Shown: positions 13,143 through 24,900 of the stretch, in pieces
Numbering within the stretch: position 1 is the first letter of the stretch
Layout: each line of letters opens with the position of its first letter
Source: Bimastos eiseni
Taxonomy: Eukaryota > Annelida > Clitellata > Crassiclitellata > Lumbricidae
Reading direction: 5' to 3'
Assembly: GCA_959347315.1 (NCBI GenBank)
Contig: OY365814.1
Span: forward strand, 26,650,356-26,714,355
Length of the DNA: 64,000 bases
Translations under genes and position numbers: made by a program
Notes under the pieces: generated by a model
Database searches by the model: none
Told to the model about the DNA's origin: nothing
Seen by the model: the letters and a program-made list of their open reading frames with translations, nothing else

Positions 13143-13560
13143 TCATACCTAGCATAATATACTAGACACTATAGTAGACACTCTATTGTACACTATTTTA
13201 GACACTATACTCTACACTGTGTTGGACACTACGCTAGACACCATGTTAGACACTATGTTTTAGAAACTATACTGTACAGTGTGCACCATAATAGACAGTC
13301 TATACTAGACACTATGTGAGACACTATATTAGACACTATACTGTACACTATAATAGACACTATACAAGACACTACATCAGACACTATACTAGACACTATG
13401 CTAGACACCATACTAGACAGTTTGCTAAACACTACGTCAGACACTATACTAGACACTATATCAGACACTGTACTAGACACTACATCAGACACTATACTGG
13501 ACACTATATCAAACACTGTACTAGACACTATGCTAGACACTTTACTAAACAGTCGATTCA
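13143..13560. repeat. 12-bp tandem repeat (GACACTATACTA-like)
   Basis: About 34 imperfect copies of GACACTATACTA. Because 12 is a multiple of 3, several frames on both strands stay open here; these open frames are artefacts of the repeat. Confidence 0.85.
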
Positions 13561-13739
13561 CTGCATGCATTTCAGCCACTGACGAGCGTAAATTGCGAAA
13601 GGAATGCTGCAGTGGCTGAGATGATACTGGTAGATGAGAGGATGCCGTTCAAATGCCTCAGTGTATCGTTCCTGGCACCATGGCCGCAGGAGCAGTGGGC
13701 GCTATTAGACACTGACGAAAGAGTCGGACATTTAGACAA

Positions 13740-14420
13740 ACATAACAGCCTAACACAGACTGAGACAGGTAGAGTCAGACAGGTAGATACTTGGAGTCTT
13801 GGAGAGATATACCAAGAATACTGGCATGACACTTCGAGATACAAAGGCAGGCGTAAAAGCACCGATACATATGTAGACACACAGAAAGAGACAGAGGCAG
13901 GCATACACACAGATATTTACAGACATAATATATAGCCACTCAGAAATGCACACAGACAGACACATCGGAAGGCAAGTAGGCTGACAGGTATACGTACAAA
14001 AATGCGGACCATAAAGTCTGCAGATAGAAGAGCTTCGAAAGGCTGTCTCGTCCGTGGTTCATCCGTCTGGGTCGTTAATCAGAATGACCTTGAGGTTTTG
14101 CCACTCCAACGTCCTCAAGTGTTCCCAATCACCTTCGAATGTCGGTGACCAGCAGAGTGGGACATAGAGGAACAAACGAAGAGACGAAGAGAGCAACACA
14201 GGCGTAAATATAGAAACTGAAAGGACCAGAGGAAAACAGACAAACGAAAAGACGTATAGACAGACAGAACCAGGAAAAAACAGACAACATAGAAAGAGAG
14301 ATGTACGGAGATACAGGTACACAGTAAGAGACGGTGAGATCAGCACATACAAGTAGACACAGAGAACCAGAAAAAAACAGACAGCAGAGAAACAGAGCAA
14401 GGAAGACAGCCAACCGGTTA
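13740..14420. repeat. ACAGACA/GACAGA-rich degenerate simple repeat
   Basis: Irregular arrays of CAGAC, AGAGAC and AAACAGAC. They open frames on the - strand rich in Cys, Leu and Val that I do not consider genes. Confidence 0.5.
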
Positions 14421-14865
14421 AGAATGAGCGCCGTAAGACAGAAAAACCCAACCAGCTGACGGGCAAGGAGGACTGCGTTGCTTGCATAACCGCGCCTAGG
14501 AATAGACCGATGGCCGACTGGCTAGCTCTCTCCGCTCGTCCGTCCCTCCGTCTGGGAATCGGTCGTGCTATCCATACAGCTCCATCGGAGGGTTTCGACA
14601 GAGGCGCATTCGACTGGCGTGTGATCGTGGCTTCCTGCTCTCTCTGCCGAGTCCGTCGCTGCTTCTTTGTCGCCTCTTAGTTTGTCGGCCGTTGACAGCT
14701 TACACTCTCACGTTCTCTCGGCGTTCAGTATCGTATCTTGTTCGGGAAAGTCCGTGAAAGTCCGTCGTTGGTACTCTGTTGCAGAGTTCTCGCTTGTCTC
14801 CGCTCGTCTAGGGTTTTTCGTGGCGTGAGCGAGAGGAGACAGCACACAGGTGAAGAAGCAACGAT

Positions 14866-15300
14866 ATGGCCGATACGCAGACGGCGATTGTGGTCGAAGA
14901 AGTCCAGCCGGTCGTGGATGACCATCCAGCGGCGGTCGAAGTGGACACTGCCGTCGAGTCGAGCAAGCAGGAGTCGTCGAGCAAAAGAGAGGAGTCGTCG
15001 CATCAGAAGGGCGCCTCCTCATCCTCTGCCTCCTCCTCATCGTTCTCTGCCTCTGGGTCCTACTCCTCCTCGTCCGCGGCCAGGCACGATGGGGGCCACC
15101 ACGACGTGGACCTTTCCACTTCTGGCGGCTCATCGGCGGTCCGAGAGGCGATACTCACCCATCCGCAGGTCCTCAAGAACCGAACGGAAGGAGGAATCGT
15201 GACGAGCCACATCAGCACGGAAAGTCGCTATGTTATGAGGAAGGGGTTCGATCTGGGATTCTCGTCGTCCAGCTCCTCCTCGCTCAGGGTCATGTATGAT
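14866..15300 (+). CDS. Catchin-like exon 1: unique Ser-rich head
   Basis: The ATG sits in aacgatATGG and begins MADTQTAIVVEEVQPVVDD. Residues 33-72 are about half Ser (runs such as SSSSASSSSFSASGSYSSSS), with basic and acidic residues between, so many phosphorylation sites are possible. A conserved-looking block GGIVTSHISTESRYVMRKGF precedes a second Ser run and LRVMYD, then donor gtacgt. Ser codons are mixed TCC, TCG, TCT and AGC, so the runs are not simply one trinucleotide. A 435-nt exon, phase 0. Confidence 0.75.
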
Positions 15301-18300
15301 GTACGTCAGTGTCTATAGAAATGTCCTCGCTCTCTCCCCTATAGAAATGGCAGGCGTTCCAAACCGATTAATTCAATTTGTTCCAGCCGACTGGAACTCG
15401 TTGCTTTATTAATATCAAGCAATCAAGCAAGCAAGCAAGCAATCAATCAACCAATCAATCAATCAGATATCCTCCCTTGTACGCGTCACGTCAAATGTTC
15501 ACAGACAAACAGTTATTGTTCGCCCACGGTATTCGGTGAAATAGAAGTTGGATTGATGATTTAGTGACATTTGCTAATCCAACTTCCATTGAACCAAGCA
15601 TATTAGCTTAAGTAAAAGGACGTCACTAACACGATCAATTAATTGGCTCCAGAGGTGTAACAAGGTTTTAAAAAGTGGAGGGCATAATTTAAAAAATATT
15701 GCGCAAAGCGCAAATAATTATTCCCCCCCCCCACTTTTTGAATTTTGCTCCCCAGTAATTTGAAAAATGGGGAGGGTAAAATTATCTTAACAAAAGTCAT
15801 CTTAAAAAGTTTTGAAACTGGGGGGCCGGTGCCTCTGCCCCCGCATGTTACACCTCTGATTGACTCAGTCTTCATAAAATTTATAACGTACCGGAAAAAT
15901 GATGATATTCCGTTGATCTATTGATTACTTTTGAATTTTAGAATCGCATCAAGGAACTCGAAGAAGAGTTGGACTCGGAGCGATTGGGTAGATCAAAGGT
16001 AAGAATGTTCAACCATAATGCCTACTTCTAATCATGTCGAAGACATAGTATTTACTTAAGTGCGATTCGATTTCAATCTAAGTAAGAGTAAATAGATTTG
16101 GTAAGAAGATGAAGAGAGTAGAGGAGGTGGGGGCAAGTTGGTTGCGGGGGTAAGTTTGTGTTTGCGCTATATAATTATAATGCATGGCAGGAAAGACGTC
16201 TAACAAGAAGTTTATAGATAAGCATGTCAAGCCTGATCTTTTGTTTAATGGCGGCCATGTGCTAGGGTGCTTTATTTTCGCTTGTTACTTAAAAGTAGGT
16301 CGTACTATTTACTGCTTAAAATATTTCGCTATTATAAAATATCGTATATCATAATCCACATCAATGCAAAAATTATGGCAGATAGGTTATTTTGTTAAGC
16401 ATTCATTGCGCTTTATTACCGGTATACCTTGTTTACCCAAATCACGTTGTGCAAACAGTGACCACGAGATTTTGTAGTATGGACCTGTTGGGACAAGTTG
16501 GCGGGGACAAGTTGGCGTATGCAACCAACTTGCCCCAAAGGTCAGCCAACTGGCACCCCTATAGGCCTTAAAGTAATTATCGATGTGTCTAGCAATTATT
16601 ACATTAAACTGATGTCATCGTAATAGTAAACTCGAAACTAGTATAGCGACTACAAAAGCGGTGTCGCTGTAACCACCTCATTCACAAGCGCTTAATCAAA
16701 ACAAAATCGACAGGCAGAGGTCAAGATCCAGAGAGCCAGGCAGACAGTCAGACGGTGTTTGGAGTCAATAAATGACAATGCGATTTTTTTAGAAATTGCC
16801 ACTTTAATTGCGTAGTTTTTGTCTTACATCTTTATTAAGGTCAAATGCCTCTAATGGAAACGAATTTGACTAAAGAATAACGCATTCGCTTTCCACTGTT
16901 ACAAATCAGTTTTATGCGGATGATTTGTAGTACCAACATCTTGCCCCAGAGCAGGGGCAAGTTGGTTGACTTTCAGAATATTTTTGAGGTCGTTTTTTGC
17001 AAACTTACAAAATAGCGTGATGCCTGGATTTGTTCTCGAGTGTACCCGTTATTAATAGCTGTATTTTGAGATAAAAATTATTATGCTAGCATTATCGTTG
17101 ACGATCACGTGCGATAAAACTTATTTTTCAGCCAGCTTGCCCCCACCTTCCCTATGAGAGAAGGGTGACGAGGAGAAAGAAGAGGGGACGACGGCGAGGA
17201 GGAGGAGGAAGGTGAGGAGGAGGAGGAAGGTGAGGAGGAGGAGGAGAAAGAGAAAAGTAAGAAATGAAGAAGTGATAGAAGGTAATGGGAGGACTGAGCA
17301 AAAGAGGGAAGAGGAGAATGAGTGGTTACCCTTATTATAGTTGAGATGGGAGTGCATTATAGGTAGGGCCCCGTGGTTTATCCGATTTTTCATATTTTCG
17401 CATAAATTGGCGGTTTTCGCATACATTTTTAAATGGAAAGTTTTCGCAAATCATTGCATAAAGTTAGGAAATGTTGGTCATAGTCAACTACAATTGGCTT
17501 GTCCAGGCTATTATTAGCCTATAGGGGCTATGGTTTAGCGACCAGACGACGCCATTGTTGATGACTAGAAGCCTAGGTTTTTGCGATCATGCGATTTCGC
17601 ATATTTTCGCATAATTTACATTTTTTCCGTAATCCACGTGGGCCTAATTATAAGGACATGTCAGTAGGAATTTTCCTTCTTCTTCAGTAGGAAACAAATG
17701 GAACAAATTTTAATAATGGAACAATTCAATAATTGAAGACCTGCGAAGAAAGACAACAATATTCCTGGATTAACAAAAATGTCATCAAAGTGAGTTTGCA
17801 ACTAAATATGGCGTCAATGGTTAAATACTGCAAACAAATCACTCAAAAAGCATTATTTCTTGCACACACTGTACTAAGCCGACATAAAAGGAATTGGAAT
17901 CACACAGAATAACAGATGCCAGACTGGGGAAGAGCATACCAATCCAACCACAATGATTTATCTGCGTCGCTCTTGGCCTGAGATACGCAGGCTTGTATTT
18001 TTCAAGCAGACGTCTCTTTCAAACGCTATCTGCGTAGAAAAGCCCGAAATCTCGGCTTGTGTTGGCCTAGAAACAAGCCTTTGCGAAGAACCAAAACAGC
18101 TGCTAGACTATGTAGTTTGTATTTGACCATAATTATGGGATATGTTATCAAGGGCATTTTATGAACTCAGCAAAGGCTAAGAAATTGGTGCTTACATCAA
18201 TTTTGTTGCTTTTGCGGGGTCCCCAAAATGCGCTTGATAACAGTCCAGATAGCCTACATACCGCAGTAACGTAATGTACCTGTTACAAAGAGGTCCATGT

Positions 18301-21300
18301 TACATCTGACATTGAAACAGTGCTATTATATTTAAACCTAAGACTCATATTCTGAGTGGAATATACGACAAGATAATTTGTCCCATCACCAAGATTTAGC
18401 AAATTTCCTATTCTCCTTTACCGGAAGGGCGACAATCCAGTTGTTACCAGGCTGAACTGTCAATCAATAAGTCAGAACCCTCAGATGCTAAATGCCAATT
18501 AGGGAAGAATGATGTTCGGATGTTTCTGCTGCTCTGACGCCCCCTAGCGAAAGCGAAGCTAATCATAAAATGAGTGTATTGAATGACACTGTAATGACTG
18601 TCTGTGAGGATTTCAGTAAACAGGGTGGGCCAGCATAAATGGTCCAACTTTGTAGGTAAATAATTCCGTAAACATTTGAAAGTTAGTTATAATTCATGCA
18701 TCAAATCAAAGATAATTCACTCTAGTATTAGCCTAGAAAAAGTCGAACTGATGCCAGTTTTTAAGTTTAAGAAACGTTTGGAACAGCCCTAGCTGTTTTG
18801 CTGTCGTTAGTGACGCAAAATGGCGCCGTTGACAGACCATGATCGAATTTTGAGCAGAATTTTGCGAACTAAATAAGGGATTTAATTCATTTATGATTGA
18901 AGATTTTCCTAACAGAGGCTGGAATAAAACTACCTTAAATCGTATGATACAAAAAATTGATGAAACAGGAGCGTCAAGTCGTAATCCACGCAAACCAGTA
19001 CGCACGGCGCGCACACCAGCTAACACTGCTCGTGTGTCCGAGTTAGTTTGCAGTCAAGATGATGAATCGGTTGCAACCAACTATCTCCAAGTTAATTATT
19101 AATATTGCTGTGTAGTACAACATGACTGACTATAGAGTTTGATTTTTTTAGTTACTGCATACATTGTCGTGACTTTTTCATTAGCTAGTCACTAAAAACC
19201 GATGAATTTTGTTATGTCACGATTTGCGCCATGAAGGTTAAAGATTCAATAACCAATGTTTTTGAATCTTACTACTAGAGTGAAATACCTTTAATTTGAT
19301 GCATTAATTATAAATGACTTCCAAAAATTGGCGGCGTTATTTTCCGCCAAAGTTGAACCATTTATGCTGGCCCACCCTGTATGTTGGGCAGACTGATAAC
19401 CTTCTGAATTGAGAAACTGTTGAAAATTTTGTCATGAATTATTCTGCCATAAGAAGGTAGGTATTATAGCCCCGCCATTTCTCTTCTGGTCTCTCACTGA
19501 ATGCCTAATGACAGCCTAGCCTAAATATATATCTTTTCTTTGTGACTGTAATGTCGATGGTCATTGTTGGTGTAGATTTACAGTAAACTGATTGGTTGTA
19601 AAGAGTAGCGTAGGCTTACTGGTTCGAGCCTGTCCCGGGTCAGCTAGGCCTACTGTGTAGGGACCTTGAGCATTACCTTCGCTCACAATTGCTTAGCGTC
19701 ATCGATTGATACTTCTATTGAATGCATTGTATTGCATACAACAACAACTACTATACCTACCACCACTACCACAACCACTTTCACCACCACCCCCACCATG
19801 GCCACTACTACAACCACCACTACTTCCACCACTACTTCCCCTACTACTACGAATACTAGACTTCTATTGCTGGAATCGGAATTGGGTCAGGTCGAAAAAA
19901 CGCTGAGTTGGAGATGTCCTTTACTCATTTGACATGACAATTGTGCTCGTGTGTTGGGAGCATTGTCACCGTCGTCTCTCATCTCCTTTGACGTTAGAGT
20001 GTTTCTATTGATTTATTTACTTGAAGAGTTCTCTGTGGCTTAGGCCTATTCGAGTTTTCGAACTGACTTTAGTACTAGAGTTAAATTAACGCATACAGTC
20101 ATCTCGTATCAACATAACCAATATACCAAGACAACAAGAACATCATACATATATATATATATAATATATATATATGAGGTCAATATATAGGCTATTGGAG
20201 TCTATATTGCTCTGTGGAGAATTCTCTAATTCGCTTTTAAAGTGAAAATTGATACACCAGGCTGTAACATGCAACACATGCGTACAGTGTACATGTTTAC
20301 ATGCATGGATAGATATTTGCAATTATACATGCATGCATACGTATTACGTACTTGCATACATACATTGATATACTTACTAACTCAATCACTTAAGCCTACA
20401 CGCAATCATGCATCCTTAGCTTTGGTAAGCCTACATGTAGCCTATATATATATATATATATATAATTATGTGCTGACTGATTTCCTGTGGCCTCTGTGTA
20501 ACTCTTTACAAGTAAGCCAACTGGATGCATGCGCAATGCAGAGAATGTTGTCAGTAGAAGAATGTGCCAGTGGGAGGAGACACGGATCCGATGCCAGTGG
20601 CACCTGTGTGAGTCAAATGGCAGGATATGCATTGGAAATGCCCGGCAGGTGGCACTGCATAGAGGTCAGTTCTAGGAAGCAATAGGGAATCCGCTGTTGA
20701 CTTGCGCCTTTTAAAACCTCTGATACTTTTGCCGCATATGCTCTACGGGCATTATGGTATGGCCTTCCCATTGTATACACGCCTAATCTACCCTACTCAG
20801 CGTCAAAGAACTGCTAATAATAAACTGTCTTTAATTTCGAAGTCGTTAACGATCAGAGAATATTTTGCCTTGAAAAATGCGTGACCTGTCTATACGCTTT
20901 AACGATAATAATGTAATCAAATTAAAACAGGTGTTCGTATTGTGTTGTTGGTATGATAAGGGGTCGCCATGCCATTTGTAAGCGTTACACTTCTATCCAT
21001 CATTGTTTGCTTTTTCGATTGTACAAAGTCAATAATAGTCATCTGCATTTTAGGTGATTTAAATTACCTGATATCATCTCATGTCATGTCAATTCCTCGG
21101 CTGCCCCATAATTATCGGCGCGTGGATATTCTTTGCTGGTCGATCCATTTTCTAGTCTCTACTATACTGCACCCTGCCATTCCTTCTACTATGCCACCCT
21201 ATCCTACCCTGCCTGCTCTAGAGTCTAGACCCTGCTCTACTGCGCTAGCCTATCCTACGTTACTGCACCTCGTTCTACTATATATTCTGCCCTACCCGTT

Positions 21301-21754
21301 GGCAATCTACCCTGTTATCGTAAGTGGCAACTTATACGAAGCCACTTTAAAGCGAGAACGTCAGAGACGCTCCCGGACAATATGTCCAGGATCCAGTTAT
21401 TACGCACATATTCTTCCCATTTTTTACACACAGACACACACAGAGACATACAAACACATACATACATACATACACACACACATATATGCATACATGCATA
21501 CATACATGTACATACATGTACATACATCAATACATGCATACATACATACATACATACATACATGCATACATACATACATACATACATACATACATACATG
21601 TACATACATGTACATACATCAATACATGCATACATACATACATACATACATACATACATACATACATGCATACATACATACACACACACATATATATGCA
21701 TACATGCATACATACATACATACATACATACACACACACATATATGCATACATG

Positions 21755-21785
<31 letters not shown>

Positions 21786-21790
21786 GTACA

Positions 21791-21823
<33 letters not shown>

Positions 21824-21876
21824 GCATACATGCATACATACATGTACATACATCAATACATGCATACATACATACA

Positions 21877-21909
<33 letters not shown>

Positions 21910-24900
21910 GTACATACATACATACATACATACATACATACATACATACACACATATATGCATACATGCATACATGCATACATACATACATACATACATA
22001 CATACATGCATACATGTACATACATCAATACATGCATACATACATACATACATACATACATACATACACACATAAATACATACATACATACACACATAAA
22101 TACATACATACATACATACACACATAAATACATACATACATACATGCATACATACATACATACATACATACATACACACATACATACATACATACATACA
22201 TACATACATACATACATACATACATGCATGCATGCATACATACATGTGCCGATGATCATATGTAGTCTGAGTAGTAAGTTGCTAACTGTGTGTTTGTTGC
22301 GTGTGTAGGCTGAGAAGCAGAGAGCTGATCTGGAACGAGAAGTATCTCTGTTAACGGAGCAATTGGAGGAGACGACGCAGGCTTCGAAGCTGCAGGTACG
22401 CTAAACACGCACATGCACACGCGCACACACACACACACATCCAGAAGAAGAAAGCGACTAAAAATAATAGACATTTAGACCCATACATCATCTAGAAGCC
22501 AGCCAGCCAGCCAGCCAGCCAGCAGATCCTTGGAGTAATTATAGACGAGGCCTATACAGGAGATGAACTATATAGGCAAAAACGAGACCACATCGCTTGG
22601 GATGATAACATATGCAGTATACGAGTAGAAGGAATTCGTTCCACGGAGCTTTATACTCATCCTCCACGTATACCTCTCAGACTCTTGTATTGATATTCAT
22701 GTCATAAACTCATACGTAGGCCTACATGCATGCATATAGCATACGCTATACATACATACATGGATGACATGAATGTATGCATGCATTCATACATTCCTTT
22801 GCATAACTATATGCAAGTATACTTAGATACATTGATACATTATGCTTGGATACTTAGATACACAGTACACTCATACATACACAAATACATGAATGCATGT
22901 ATTTACGCATGTATACACGCATGCATGCATACATATAATTCATACATGCATACATAAATACACGTACATACATAGACACATACAGACAACGTACATACAC
23001 ACATACATAATCCTACTTACACATGCATGTAGGGGTCTACGTACATGAATATTCATGAATATTCAAACTTTATGAGAAGTCTTCTGTTGGTGTCGGAATA
23101 GATGGCTATAGAGATCTAACATTCCGTCGTTCATCTGTTTTCCAGAGTATCGATTACATCTCATCGTCTATATATTGTCTCTGTCTTTGTCTGTCGCTTT
23201 CTATGCGTGTGTCGAAGCATCCGATCTCTGACCGTGCCAATGCCTCTTTCTTTGCCTGTGGCTGAGTGTGCATGTTTGCGTATGTCTGTCTGGTGCACCT
23301 CACGAAATGCCAAATGAAGAGGAGGAGCCTATAGTGAGAATATGGACTTCTGCACTATTCGTATTAATGTGATGCAATGTAATGCATCTTAATGTATCTC
23401 AATGAATCTTAATGTATCTTAATGTATCTTAATGTATCTTAATGTATCTTGATGTCTCTTGATGTCTCTTAATGTATCTTAATGTATCTCAATGAATCTT
23501 AATGTGATGCGATTTATTATGTGTTGTAATGTAATCTATTATAATAATATGAAGTGGAGAAGAAGATTCCGCGTAGCTGACATCTCCCCTTCGAGAAATA
23601 AATTCAAGCCTTTGGGAGATATATTTGGAAATGTACATAATGTGAAGTTAGACATTGTCGTTTTGTTATTGTGCTCCTCTGGTTGCACAACACTTTTTAC
23701 TAGATTATTTCTCTTAATCCAACATGACTGCTACTTGCCATTTTTTTAGCATAAGATTTTTTACCATCATTATTTATTTACTATCACTGATAAATTTACT
23801 TATATTCCTAATTTACTATCTTGATCATGATCATATATTTAATATCAGAGGATTGTTCTTATTTGCTTACTCATGCGTTTTTCGCCTAACCTAACCCAAT
23901 CATAACCTAACCTAACCTAACCTAACCCTACCCCAACCATAGCCCTAACCATAACCATAATCCTAACCATAGCCCTGGCCCTACCCAGAGGTGTGGTTTG
24001 GAATTGAATGATCCTATATACGACTCTGTCCTATGACTCTATGATTAAGTAGGGTCCGTAGCCTTCCGTTACGGAGTTAGAGGTACACACTTCATAGAAT
24101 GAGGATTAATGGTCGCCTATGACGTACAGAATGGAATCGAATCACAGGTGGCGGCGGTATTATAACCGTTGAAGATGGTGATGAAGAAAAACAGTTCCTT
24201 CAGCTTACCTAAGAGGCAGCCATGAGTGTTATCGACTTCTTAGCCTCGGCATATAAAGGCTGGTTGCCATTCCTCTCCCTAGACGTCTAATCTTTCCATC
24301 GACTGCTTCCAGACAATGTACCGTACATTATAGTCACAGGCGAATGGAACAATGTACATGAAAACCTCTCAAATATATTAGGAACACAGAGAGTAATTCA
24401 TTCCCTACAATTATACCCTATGATTATTAGATATCAACCATTAAGCAGACGAGAGCCTAGCTGCTGGTCGATAGCCTTGACGAGCATGCAGAGGCGGCGA
24501 TCTCTTTTGACAGGCGAGGGATACCCAATGAGAGGGGTAAGATATGAGGGGACACACGTATAACGGGTCCACTCTCTGTAAAATGTGAGCGGGACTTGTC
24601 CCCCTCGGGGATCGCCGCCTCTGTTGACGAGTCATAATCAGGGGTCAAGCCGAGAGGAAACGGGTAGTGAGAGGAAGATGGGCGGTATGTATGAAAGGTG
24701 GCTTAATTAGCGATCGTTAGCTGCTTAATTTTCCTGTAGGTGGAGACGATTAGAAAGCGTGATGCGGAGTCTCTGAAGCTGCAAAGAGACCTGGAGGAGG
24801 TTCAAACGCAGAACGAGATTCAGTTGGGATCCTTTCGAAAGAAACAACAGGAACAGCTCAACCAACTGACCGAACAGCTCGACCAACAACATAAGGCCAG

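Noticed and set aside
13253..13582. Overlapping ORFs on both strands with four-residue repeats
   Set aside because: Explained by the 12-bp satellite.
7759..14865. Possible myosin motor or neck exons upstream of the head exon
   Set aside because: No P-loop, switch or IQ-like wording in any forward ORF; the region is repeats and MITEs.
14738..15202. Arg/Ser-rich ORF overlapping the head exon in another frame
   Set aside because: Shadow of the 14866 exon; no splice continuation in that frame, whereas the 14866 frame continues into the myosin rod.
19666..19932. Thr-rich ORF resembling a mucin linker
   Set aside because: ACC/ACT simple repeat in an intron, without neighbouring domains or signal peptide.
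21425..22245. CRISPR-like array of repeats and spacers
   Set aside because: Eukaryotic microsatellite with no unique spacers; no cas genes.
20969..22308. Long ORFs (up to 368 codons) of repeating His-Thr-Tyr-Ile and Met-Tyr-Val-Cys
   Set aside because: Generated by the CATA microsatellite in all frames and on both strands; no non-repeat coding context.
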